NCBI RefSeq assembly: GCF_002234675.1
Contig: NC_019866.2
Location: 20,240,802-20,304,801, forward strand
DNA: 64,000 bases
From: Oryzias latipes
Lineage: Eukaryota > Chordata > Actinopteri > Beloniformes > Adrianichthyidae
Direction: 5' to 3'
Shown here: piece by piece, positions 36,091 to 47,800 of the stretch
How positions within the stretch are numbered: position 1 is the first letter of the stretch
Layout: each line of letters starts with the position of its first letter
Translations under genes and position numbers: made by a program
Notes under the pieces: model-generated
Databases searched by the model: none
The model's input: only the letters and a program-made list of their open reading frames with translations
Told to the model about the DNA's origin: nothing

Positions 36091-39000
36091 ATGCAGAATT
36101 TTTCGAACAGTCCGGCTCCTCCTACCCTCCCCCCCGGGTTTAGTGGGAGAGGTGTGGGTGGACCTTCATATCCCCCTCAGCCGACTGAGCCCCAGATCTC
36201 CCCAAGGATGACAGATGATTATGTGGGGATGCAACAGCAAAGCATGCACAGAGGCCTTCCCCACCCAGGTCAGGCCAGCCACATGCTTAGCTACAGTGCC
36301 AGAAGCAGAGGAGTTCTGGAGCCAACTCCAACACAGGGTAACATTCACAGCGGCGGCGGCAGCAACAACCCCTACAGGAAGGACGCTATGGATTATTATT
36401 TTTCAATGGGTGGAAAGGACAGACACAGACGGGGAGGGATGAGTTATGGCGGAGGTTTTGGGTATCCCGGTATTGATGGACATATATCCCACCAGTACCG
36501 GCACCCTGGACCTAGTTCTGCCCCGTCTTCTGGCCTGATGTCGCCTTATCCAGTAGACTATGCTTCAAGTGTTGGATCGGGTGGAGGTGCAGGAGCCTTC
36601 TCTCCTTCTCATCAGTATAGTATGAATCAGAGCCCTTCAATGCAGCCAGTGCCAGGAGCTCAGATGCAACACCGCCAGCACGGGCAGAATTTCCCTGCTG
36701 TCCACCATGGACAGCAACATCGAAGCTATCCACACTCCGGGCACAGGATGACCCCACAGTACCCACAGTACTCTCCACAGGGTGGAGCCTCCACAGGGTC
36801 ATCAGGAATGTATAGCCCTCCTCTTCAGCGATATCTGGATGGAGCTGCCAACACTGGCTTTGATCCCAAAGTCAACAGTTCTCCCAGTGTCAACTCAAGC
36901 TTAAACTCTGTGTCAAGTTCAGTTGCTGCTAACAATGTGGGACTAACAGAGACTGTTCCACAGAGTTACCACGCTACAAACTATCCAGGATATTCCCCAC
37001 AGTCACTTCACAAGCAAGCCACGCTACAGCACCGCAACTCGCAGCATAGTTTAGGTCCAGCTTATGACACCCCTCTCAAAATGCAGCACCAGGGTCCATC
37101 TCCAAGCTCTGCTTATGTGAAGCATCATCAAGCCTCTAGCACTAGTATAACTCAACCAGCATCTCAAGACATAGCAAAATCCCCAATGAATCCCAGCGCA
37201 CAGCAAACCCAGATCAACCAAAACTTTAGCCCAATCTCCAACCCCTCTCCAGCTGCCTCTGCATTGCATTCACCAAGCTGTAGCTCCTCTCCGTCCCCAT
37301 TGATGGGGATTCCAGATGCACACGCAAACCCCCCAGGTCTTGGTTCTTCGCATCCTCCTTCGTCAAACCCCCGTAGCAGCCATAGTCAAGGTAGATTACT
37401 GCAGACCATGCCTCAGTTGAGCCCCACACCCAACTCAAATAGCAGCATCAGTAGTTCTGGTAGTAGTGGCAGCCATAAAGCTCTCAGTGTGACTTCTGTC
37501 GGAGGGAGCGGTCTTCCTCCAACTGGTCGCAGCAAAATGAGTCGAGGTGTGGGGATCGCATCCCGTGAGGAGTATTCGGCTTCTGCGCTTGATAAAATGC
37601 AAGATGCTGGTCTGAATAGTCTCAATGCCTTGAGCTCACAAGTAGCTAATATACCAAACACTGTTCAGCACATGCTCCTCACCAACACAGTACTCTCGCA
37701 AAAGAAGAAAGATATGGGACAGATGCAGCCGGGCCCACATACTGTTCCTCAGTCTCTACCAAGGAGTCGAAATGAAAGTATTGCCTCGAGTGCTAGCACA
37801 GTCAAAGATGGAAGCGTAGCCGGGACCTCTGATGGCGCCACCCTTGATGTTGGTGTTGATGAAGACTCTTCCTTAGCATCAGGTGGAGCCTGTTCAGGGA
37901 CCAAGATGGAGCGAGAAGAGCAGCTTTCTGAAGGAGAACATCAGAGAGTGAGGCAGATGAGTGGTGCGAGCAGTGGTTCAGAGACTAATTGCTATATTCA
38001 AACACAGACTGGGGAGCCATTAAATATTAAATCCTCTGATATACCACCAAGAGAAACATCTGCGACAGAAACAGAATTAAATGAAGCTAACGTTCCATCC
38101 CCATCACCATCATCTCCATCTTTTAGGTGTCAGACGTCAGAAAATGCTCCAACTCAGCAATTATCATCAGCAGGCTCCTCTTCTCCAGCCTTTACTGTCT
38201 CCAGTATTCCTCCTTCTCAGTCCAACTGCGTCTCACAAAGCGGTTTGACATATAATGACAACAGTGGTGGGGAGATAAAAACTGAAAATGAAACTGCTGT
38301 TGAGAAAACCCAGAAGGTCAGCAGCCAAATGCAGCAAGATGCAGAAGTCAATATTCAAAGTGACCAGGACAAAGAAAATAGATTGCACTTCGCATCCAAT
38401 TCACATAGTAATAAGAAGAAGGACAAATGCACATCAGAGGAGCAACAAAACACAAGCGGCGTCGGTGTGATCGTCTCGGCTCGTTCTGAAGGAAGTCATG
38501 CTGAAAAGAGGAAGCATCACCAAGACAACTGTGTGGAGGAGAAACAGCCACACTCAAGGGAGTCAAGCAGTCATAACGGGGAGGAAGGTGTAGACCTGAG
38601 TCTTTATTCCTCCCACCACCCAAAATCAAACTCTGGAAGATCTCAAAACCCTCCCCAGTCTGCCCCACATAAATATTCATATCCAGAGTCCACATATGGC
38701 TCAGATTTGTCCATGAAGAGCAGAGTGAGGCCTGGACCTGCGGGTGGAATGGAACCAAACCCCAGATACTTGGGGTACCAACAGTCGCAGATTGCTTATG
38801 GTCCCATGCATCCGAAAGAATCCGGGTCTGTAGCCGAGGCTTTGGTGAAGAGGGGCCAAGGTGCCGGACCTAAAGGTCAGGAAGAAAATTCCCAGATGCA
38901 GCCATTCCAAAGTCTTTTGCAAGAAGTTCTTCAGGGTTACAATTTAGATAGACGCTACGGTAGACCAGAGCAGGCCTTTCCTGCCCATCATCAAATGCAG

Positions 39001-42000
39001 CAGCAGTTTTCGAGCAGGCACCAGTTTGGCATGACTGAGGGCACAAGAATGCAAAGTGGATTATCTGAGGGTTCGGCTTATTCTGCCCACATGGACAGCT
39101 CAGGAAAGCCCCCAAACCAGAGGCATGGAAATGAGGCAATAGATCTACAATCTTCGGTCAAAACAGAAGTGTCTAATGCTAAGGTTCCTCAAAATATAGA
39201 AAAAACAGAGGCAGGTGTCTCCCACAGTCATTTATTACAAGAGTCCCAGCACACTCCTCCCAAACATATAAACTTAGCCGACTATTCTCTGCCTCATAAA
39301 AAAGTATTATCTAATTTTCCCACTACCTCTTCTGCTGTGCAGGAGCTCCTTTTGCAAGAGCCAGAGCCGATAACTGGCTCCATTGGTCAAAGTGAGGCTC
39401 AGAAATCATCAGGCTCCACATTAGCCCCATCAGAGAGGCGCTCTGTCATATGTGATGTGTCGCCAAAGAGACGCAGCACACCGGAGAGGGACAGGGAGGG
39501 TGGAAGGGAAAAAAGTCAGAGCGGAGCCTCTGTGATTCAACAGCAATTTTCCTCTCCAGCAGCAGCCAATGATCTGAGTAAAAAGGATCCTAAAGAGAGG
39601 CAAGTTGGGAAAATAGAAGCGGCGTCAAAAGAGGCTGGAATGGAGGCTGTAAACGTACAAGCTAAGCATCATTCTAGCAGTGAAGTTAGTGAAAATGACG
39701 TGGAGTATCCGTCCAAATCCGCCCATTCATCGGCTGAGATGGCTGCTGACCCCTTCGGGCGAAGCAGCGTGGATATGAATCCAATGGCCTCTCACTCTGT
39801 AAGCACCAATCCTTTGTCTTCACCATCAAGACATCAGTCATATCTTCACGGTGTTGATCTGTCAACTAGCAGCAGGACTTTTCCTGGATTCCGATATGGA
39901 GATACAAGAGAAGGCAGTATGAGGTCACGTAACAATCCGCATTTTCCCTCTCACCATCCATACCAGCATTTACCCCCTCAGTCTCAAGCCACAAACAAGC
40001 TTCACATGTATCCACACCCCCGTGGCCTTCCTCATCACCCGCATGAAATGAGTGACTGGGTCAAAGCCATGAACAGACCTTTTAAGGAGATGATGATCAT
40101 GCAGCCTGGCTCTTCTCCTGGAAGACACAAAGCCTCCCAGTCAGAGCAAAGACAGCAAGGAACCGACATGCCCAGTGAGCAACTTGCCGGCAACGCGTCG
40201 CTCCATCATCAAAGCGGCTACTATGATATGAAAATGTGGGATTCAGCTCACAGCGGAGGAGACGGCGTCCGAATGATGGAAGGGGACTCTTACTACAGAA
40301 TGCAACCCTCCCCTTCACTTCCACCTCCATCCTCTGCTCCCAGAAGTTCACACGGCCCCGTCCCTCCAAAAATTCCTCATAGCCAAAACGCTGCTGAACC
40401 TGAGGTCTCCAAGAGCGGCCCAGAGGAGGCCAAACATCCCTGCCAGCCTCCTCCTCCAAGCTCCACTAAGCTTCGAGCCGATACAAACTCCACTCACCCA
40501 CAGCTACAGCGTCACACTAAAGCTGGCGTTTCAGGAGACACAAACCCACTAATGCTAAGGAGGAGGGTTCGCTCTTTTATCTCTCCAATTCCTGCCAAAA
40601 GACAACTCCAGGATTCTTCTCAGCAGAGAGTAAATACAAACTTAAACCACTCTCCTGCTGTTAAACCAGAACCCAGCCATCACCAAGAAGATGACCCATC
40701 CAGCTCAGATATGCCATGTCCCAGGCTCTCTTCCCCTCTGGCAGGAGAGACCACTTTTTCACAACCTCTGTCTCCATCAAGTGGTCACACCAAGGCTATC
40801 CCTTCCAGAAAAGGAAGAGGGTTGAAGCTGGAGGCAATAGTGCAGAAGATCACCCCAAATATTAAAAAGCCAGTAGGGCATACAGATGATGAGTCCAACC
40901 ATTACCCGGGCTTTCAATCAGAAATGGCAGCATTCAGTGACCCACAGGAGCCAGACTTGGGACATTTCTCCAGGGCTGCCGGAGGGGATGATAGTTACAT
41001 GGAGGAAAGTCACTCGCTAAACGAAATGATTCCTTTTCGAGGTGTTGATGACACTTTAGCTCCACCTGCCTACACCTGTGAACCCCATCAGACACCTCAA
41101 GTCATCAAACAAGATTTTGATTTTGGATTGGGAGCCGCTGTCGCTTCAGCGTCTGGTGACAAGGAAGACTTTGCTCTGCTCGGACCTTTACCCCCTCCTC
41201 CCCCGCTTCCTCGCCCGGTCCAGGGCTCTCCCCCTCCGTCTTCATCCGCCCTGTCCGATATTCAGCATTTCACCAACACTTATCAGCAGCTGGAGACACG
41301 AAGAGGGGAGCAGTCTGCTGCTAACCTTCTTCGGCAGAAACTTCAAGAAACTGGCATGGGATTTGACGATTACCCTGGCAGTGACTACTACGGGACCACC
41401 CCTCCCCACCAAGGACACATGCTGAACAGACAACATCAGATGTCTCAAAGATCCAGTCTGTCGCCGCAAGACTCCAAGCCTCTGGAGAATCTTGTGCCTA
41501 AAGGCTATTTCCCTTCTGGAAAGAAAAAGGGCCGGCCCGTGGGGAGCGTGAATAAACAAAAACGGGCTCAGAACCAAGTTCAAACACAGGCCCAGGCTCC
41601 AGTCCAGATGCAGAACACCACTCCGAGTGCTCCTCAAGCTCCACCCGTGTCCACTCCAGCTGCTCCCACACTCCCAGCAGCAGCACAGCCTGCCAGCAGC
41701 AGCGCCACCCCCACAGCACCCACTCTGCCAGAGAGCGAAAGCACTCCACCGCCAGACCCACCCGTTCTAACCCAGGTGGTGAAAGCAGATGTGGAGAGCG
41801 AGGACACGCAGCCAGAAGCCGAGGCGAAAGCTGCACGCCGCAGACGCAGAGGAGTGAAAGACGAGCCCTCGGAAGCGAGAGGCCGACAGAGGAGGAGAAG
41901 AAGAGTGGCTGTCCCTCCGACACCATCGGTGGCCAAAGAGGACCCTGATGAAGCTGTGGGGGGTGGAGGAATCCAAGTTTTCCTGGATCCTAACAGAAGA

Positions 42001-43621
42001 GGCCCGTTTATCCCACACATACACGTGGAGAAAAAAGTGCCAGAGATCGGGGCAGTGTGTACCATTGTTAATGCAGAGGAGGACAAAATGAAAGGGGAGC
42101 GCAGTGCAGTCGGAGGGAAAGCCAGCGGGAGTGGAATAGATTCCCTCCTGACCTCAGCGCTTTCCTCTCAGGTATCCAGGCGAGACAGAGAAACGGAGAA
42201 AAGAGACACAGACGAAGTAGAAACCACGCTTCAAACAGGCAAAGCCCTTCCCTCCTCTGGTTATGTCATTTCAGGCCCGGTGATAACAGAGAGTAACCAC
42301 TCAGGCCGCCTGCTCTGCTGCCTGTGTCAAAAATGGGCAAATTATAAACACCTGGGAGATCTCTATGGGCCGTACTATCCAGCTGAATATGCTGCAAAGC
42401 TGCCTAAGAACCAGCCCCAGATCAGACAGGGTCAGGCCAGCACAGGCAGAACTGGACCAAATTCAGACACGAGCTCCAATGCTTCCAGCACAAACCAAGA
42501 CACAAAACCCCACAGTGTTGACGCCAACAGCCTAGATTTAAACCTGACTCCTGCAGTAAGTACGGCCTCCCCGGCTGGAACAGAGGAGTTGATGTTCATG
42601 GCCAGCAAGCTTTTTAACGCCACTTCATCTTCCTCCTCGTCCTCCTCCTCTTCCACCGTAAAAACATCTGTGACCTGGGATGCGAATGTGGATAGCCGAC
42701 CTATCCCTGAGCTCAAAAGAGAGCCAGATATTGAAATTGAGCCGCAGCAGTCACAGAAACAGCCCACAGATGAAGCTCAGCAGCGCGCTCAACACAGAAA
42801 GCTGACTTCCCATCCCCGCTTCAAAAGAAGACACAAGTCCCGGGAAGATTCCCCCAGGATGGTGCCCTCCAACAGCAAGGCATCCCTACCCTTTCAGCCC
42901 CCTCCACCCGCCTTGGACTCCCTGGGACCTTTGGCACAACTTGCACAGCTGCCCCAGATGCCCCTGGATCCAGAGGAACTATGGGTACACGAAGGGTGTA
43001 TAGTGTGGACCAGTGGAGTGTACCTCGTCAATGGCCGACTGTACGGCCTCCAGGAGGCACTAGATGGCGCCAGAGAGACGGTAAGTGTGGCCTTTTGCAG
43101 CCTTTGAGCCATTTGTGTGTCTTGTGAAGTTTGTGAGCTTCTGGTTGAGCTCTTGAGTTTTTTTCTGTCCCAACCTTGAAACATTTTTTCATGTGCCCCT
43201 TGCACTCAGAGCTGCTCATACTGTGAGATGCTCGGCTCGACTTTGGGCTGCTACAGCAAAGGCTGCACACTACGCTATCACTACCTTTGTGCCATTGAAG
43301 CAGGTGGGTAGATGTGAAGAATGCAGTGGCTCCGACCCAGACGTAAGATCAAACTGATTTAAATTATTTCAAATATTCTCTAACAAGTTTACATGCTTTC
43401 TTTTCTCCAGATTGTGCTCTGAATGAGGATAACTTCTCTTTGAGGTGTCCGAAGCACAAGGTAAAAAAGGAGAGGTTGGTTTTCATTTATGTAGTTCTTT
43501 GATGATCCTCATTTTTCTTTGTATGAAGTTTCACGCCATCCCATTAATGCTATTTGTCTTAAATCAGTTTATCCAAAGCCTCCGGCCAGCCAAGGCTGTG
43601 GAGCAGTCAGAGAGAGGCTGA
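36091..43621 (+). CDS. tcf20: TCF20 (SPBP), nuclear co-regulator with extended PHD finger
   Basis: Nuclear, chromatin-binding transcriptional co-regulator, paralogue of RAI1. Coding exons: 36091-43080, 43210-43303, 43411-43460 and 43568-43621, all with GT/AG borders; the spliced product is about 2395 residues versus about 1960 in human. Seen: a Ser/Pro/Gln-rich N-terminus; the conserved block [20 protein letters not shown] (about 378-397); [13 protein letters not shown] and [10 protein letters not shown] motifs; [27 protein letters not shown] (about 1486); [20 protein letters not shown] (about 1571); the AT-hook-bearing [20 protein letters not shown] (about 1805-1824); a basic Arg cluster (about 1915-1945); a poly-Ser run (about 2179); and a C-terminal extended PHD made of [20 protein letters not shown] plus [28 protein letters not shown] and FSLRCPKHK. 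It ends AVEQSERG, as in TCF20 isoform 1, which separates it from RAI1. The ATG at 36091 is followed by MQNF, similar to MQSF in the mammalian proteins. Confidence 0.95.
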
Positions 43622-43827
43622 GGAAACCGGAGAGAAAGAAGACACACTTGAACCTGGGATCTGTGAGTTCAAGCTCTTCTTGATGCTTTTGTGTCGTCGT
43701 GTGCTCAGCTATCTCCAAACCAAATTCATCTTTATTTATAAAGCACTTTGGAACAGACAAAATAAAAGCACAAAAGATAAAATATCGACAAAGAAAAAAA
43801 TATATATATATTTTATAAAACTTTATT

Positions 43828-44150
43828 AGTCCCTCAAAGGGAAATTATCTTGTTATAGCTCTATTACAAAAACAGCAGATCAAGAATAAATAACAAATGT
43901 ACATTTAAAAAAATGAATACAACCAATATTTATTGTCTAGAGTCTAGCTGACAGGAAGAAAGATCTGTGAAAGCGCTCCTTCCTGCAGGGAGCTCCTCAG
44001 TGCAGCCATGATGCAGAGGATGATGATGAAGATGAGTGTCCATGATGGATTCCAGTTTCAGCAGCATCCTCTTCTGACCCACCACAGCCTCAGACTTTAG
44101 GGGACATCTCAGAGACAGATGAGACAATGGACAGGCTGCCAGATCTTCTG
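43828..44150 (-). repeat. Probable LINE 3' fragment
   Basis: Contains 'tttattagtccctcaaaggg', a tail seen on fish retroposons, and a minus-strand frame (43930-44127) in the adjacent region. Family not resolved. The neighbouring 43730-43760 ('tttatttataaagcactttg') is another common LINE/SINE tail motif. Confidence 0.4.
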
Positions 44151-44947
44151 ACAGGCTTTCATCTCAGCGTGGCAATTAACGAATACAGCATAACGTAAAG
44201 AAATGTGACTAAATTCAGAAAAGCCTTTTAAAGCTGAATAACCCGTTGGGTTCTATTTGAAGTCACTCAGCTCTTGTCTGAAAAGCAAACCGGTTAGTTG
44301 ACTATTTTGACTTAAAGACATTTGAAAGCATTACTTTTTCTTTCGGTTTCATTATTTTGAAGCTGTTCAAAATAAATGATAATTTCATGAGTTACTGTCA
44401 TCCAAATTTAGCTAAAAGACAGAACAAAAACACTTAGCTGGGTTACTTCCTGTATTTTAATTTAAAAAGAAAAAAAAAGGATATTTGGAAGATTTAAAAT
44501 CATTTCTGACAGGTTCAAGTTACAGCCGACGCATAATAGTAAATAAAGCATACAGAAAGTATTCAGAAAGACTCAAAGCACTTAACAGTCACAGTCACAC
44601 CATCATAGCGACTCTAAAAGTCTAAATAGTAGACTTAGATTTGAAGTATCTGTTAGTTAATAGTCATTTTCTTCTTTTTCTGTTTATGAAACCCTTCTTT
44701 TCTGGAGAAGACAGTCAGCCAGTCATGTTGAACAGCCATTCACTTCAGTTTTCTCAGTAACAGAAGCAACATTTTAACATGTAAAACTACATGTTTGGGT
44801 TTTTTTTGTTGGGTTTTGATGTGTAAAGTTTCACAACTGTCCTCCTTTATAAATCCTGGCTGGTGTTCAGGATTCTGTTTATGCAGCACTCATTGATGTG
44901 ACCCCGATGTCCTCACATCTGTTGTTCCATCACATTCAAACCAGCCT

Positions 44948-44961
44948 GTCACCATAGAAAC
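44948..44961. promoter_or_regulatory. X-box-like motif in tcf20 intron
   Basis: GTCACCATAGAAAC: half-sites GTCACC and GTTTCT around an AT spacer; fits the looser RFX consensus. Confidence 0.4.
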
Positions 44962-45260
44962 GCGCTCCATCCCATCTTCTTTTAGTTTATCATTGCAGGA
45001 TTTTTACAATCCTTATGAAAGGCGTTTCAGCATCTATGAAGCAGGGAGCTTTGGGGGAATTTTAATTGTAATAAAGTTTGATTTGTCAGATACTTTTGTG
45101 CTTCATTTACAAAAACATGTCTTAGATTTTTCTGAAAATGCTTCCTGATAGACTCGTATTCATGTTGTGTTCTTAGGAAGCAGAAATGCTTGGCTCCTCC
45201 TGCCTTTGATCCGTGAGTCTAAGGTTTGAAGTGGAAACAGTTCTTCCTCATAAAGATAGT

Positions 45261-45274
45261 GTTACCGTAGAAAC
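45261..45274. promoter_or_regulatory. X-box-like motif in tcf20 intron
   Basis: GTTACCGTAGAAAC: half-sites GTTACC and GTTTCT with a 2-bp spacer, 313 bp from the previous site. Confidence 0.4.
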
Positions 45275-46298
45275 ACGGCTCATATAAGGCCCCTAACACT
45301 GGAAAGGCTGACAGGAAGATCCTACTGGTAAAAAAGCAGGGATGTGGATCCTCCACCAAAACTGATTGGTCATATGCCAGAAGACACGCCTCCCTAGAAT
45401 ATCCAAACTTAGAATTTAGGAGTGAAATAAAAATCAAATAATATTAAAAAAACACTTGAGGAGGAGCAAAATAAGCAACAACGAAATTTTCCAGATAGTA
45501 AAATGAAAAATGTAATGATCTTAAGAAATAGCATCAAGGCTTTTTTTTTTACTTTTTTTTTCCTGAATTCCTGTTTTTGATTTTGTTTTTTAAGGTTAGA
45601 TGTTTATCTGCCTTACATCACTGCTGATGAACAAACAGGAAGTTGGTTGTGTGTCTGAAAACACCCCCACATGGTCAGTTACACCAACTTCTCTTAGTGT
45701 CAGAATTTCTTTCTTGGATGTAATATTTTTCTTTCTAGCTGATCTATCTTAAATGTTGTGAAACTTAAAACCATAACCCACTCAAATTAGCAGTCTGGCA
45801 CTCGTATCCCCTTACTTTATCCCCCTCTCTCTTTTTCTTCTATTCCCCCCCCCCTCCCCCCCCCACACTTTTTCCCTCTGTCTTACCTCTGTAAAAAAGA
45901 GAAAAAATATATATATCTACATCAAGCTCCCAGGCCTCTGGTAGAGGACCCGAGCTTGGGTGAGATATATATAGATAGATTTCATAGAGTTCACCTATCG
46001 CAGTATATTTTTGGAACATAACCTCCGCGATAAGCGAGGAAACGCTGTAGCCCCTTGTTACTGAGCAAAGGTATTATTTTTTAAGTAATAATTTACTCAA
46101 ATAAAGTGTTAAGGATGGTACTATTAAAATACTTTTGAGAGCAAAAATGTACTTGGGTAAATGTTGCCTGGAGTTACCCATCTGCTGCTCAGTACTGAGA
46201 AGAACAACCAGCCTCCTCTTCATCAACACAGAGAGATGTTTGGTTGTTTGCTTTGCCTTCACACTGTTGTTATGCTTGAGTGTGTATTTGCTTTGCAG

Positions 46299-46334
46299 CA
46301 TCAACGCCTGAAGCTTGCTATCAAAAAGCTGCAG
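46299..46334 (+). other. tcf20: Candidate 36-nt microexon of tcf20
   Basis: Flanked by TTTGCTTTGCAG (ending 46298) and CTGCAG|GTAACG (donor at 46335). It is exactly 12 codons and reads HQRLKLAIKKLQ if joined in frame to the PHD exon ending at 43460, skipping the stop-containing exon. If the stop exon is included, this segment is 3' UTR. Supported by splice signals and frame only. Confidence 0.45.
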
Positions 46335-46508
46335 GTAACGGTTTCAATCAGGCCCAGTGCTCATTTAAATCTGTGAATTTCCTTTTATTCTGTCTAGAAA
46401 TTGTTCAGCAGAAAAGTTTCTTTGCATTTGTGTACGTAGGAATACAGCTAGATCCTCAATGAACCGACTTTGGTTTTTGAAATGAAACCAACTTTTTTTC
46501 TCTTCTAG

Positions 46509-47800
46509 GTTACATTGGACAATGAGAGTCTGGAAGGCGGGACGATGCTGGACTGGCATTTTGCAGGAGATCAACTAAAGGGAATGTACAATTTCTTTAC
46601 CGGAATCAGCATTATTTACATTCAAGACAATGGAGAACAGATTTCTTTTCTTTTTTTTTTACATTGATCTTTAAAAAAAAAGGACAAAAACACAGAGGAA
46701 CAAGAAAGAGACTTTGATCAAAGTGGGATGAAATGAGACATCAAGACCAACAAAGGAATTAAAGGAACTTTTATACCAAGAACAAAAGAAACAGACCTTC
46801 TCTCTAGGCTTATTTTCATTTCTCAGACGCCCTTTAGAGTTTTTGCCTCTTGTTTAACATCATCTACAATATCGTTTCTCTTTTTTTTGTTTGCTTTGAA
46901 TAAGTGAACTGGGAGAAAGTTGGGTGTCCAGTTATTACTTTAGTCCTTATTATCATTTTGTATCCTTGCTAGTATTTACTCATATCAAAGGAAACGGATG
47001 TATCTCGCATTGTATTTAGTCAAAGGTTTTGTTTTGCATTCCTAGAGAAGAAGAAGTGATGATGTCTGGAATGTCAGGGTCAAGTTTACCACAAAGACAT
47101 TATTGCCTTGGAGAACGGACATCTGTTGCCTTTAAAAAAAAAATCCTGTATGAGTGAACAAGGAGCGTGTGAGGAAAAAAAACAAAAACATGTCTGAGTC
47201 TTTGATTCCGTTTTGGTCCTTTTGAAAAGTGTTCTTATTTTTCATCGCTGGGGGTTTTTACGGTACAGATAGTAATCATGAAAAATTAGATGAAGAGTCT
47301 TATTTTTCAAAAACAAAACGTTACAAGAGATGGAGAGACACTTGGCAGCAGGAAAAGGCAAAACCGTGGACGAGTGTTTGCCACCTTTATGAAGAGGACA
47401 GAAAAAAGATGGAGGACATTGAAAAACGTTGTTCTAGGTGAAACTTTGTATGTGGCTTTCTTTTGACTAACACACCTGAGGCGTGGATGCATCATCATCA
47501 TCATCACACCTGTGACTGGGCCAGCCTTCCTGGCCAGAGTGAACTGAGCCAAACCAAGGACTTTTGAACAGTTTGGACGTTTGGTCACACAGACGCTGAA
47601 TCCATTCAAACCAAGCATTGCCATCTGATGTCAAAGTGAGTCATACATGGTGTCGTCTTTCTCATTTTTTATTGTTATTCTTGTACAAAAGATAAAAGAA
47701 AAAAAAAGGTCAAAGGAAACAGTTACATTATCAAAAACATGCTGTATAACAAACCTGTCAATATGTATATGAATTATGAATACACTTAAAAATGCTTCAA
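46509..47800 (+). other. tcf20: tcf20 last exon and 3' UTR
   Basis: Acceptor TTTTTCTCTTCTAG ends at 46508. If the stop exon (43568-43662) is skipped, the frame continues from 46509 as VTLDNESLEGGTMLDWHF and stops at 46665-46667, giving an alternative C-terminus. Mammalian TCF20 also has two C-terminal isoforms made by exon inclusion or skipping, which fits. The downstream T/A-rich DNA is probable 3' UTR; its end is not fixed, as I see no strong AATAAA. The 70-codon frame at 47229-47441 has no resemblance to known proteins. Confidence 0.5.

Larger units (their letters stand above)
43663..46298 (+). other. tcf20: tcf20 intron after the stop-containing exon
   Basis: The exon with the stop codon (43568-43662) is followed by a good donor, GGATCT|GTGAGT, so the mRNA continues in the 3' UTR. 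The intron carries a LINE-like fragment at 43828-44150, two X-box-like motifs (44948 and 45261), C-rich runs at 45846-45868 and an unassigned repeat-like segment at 45900-46060. Confidence 0.55.

Noticed and set aside
36091..43080. Many long antisense and alternate-frame ORFs over tcf20 (for example 41634-42086)
   Set aside because: They overlap a clearly conserved coding exon and have no family resemblance; they follow from its GC-rich, repetitive codons.
36091..43621. Assignment as rai1
   Set aside because: The AT-hook-bearing block [16 protein letters not shown], the [12 protein letters not shown] block and the AVEQSERG end are TCF20-specific.
47229..47441. 70-codon basic ORF downstream of tcf20
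   Set aside because: Lies in the probable 3' UTR and resembles no known protein; codon pattern not convincing.
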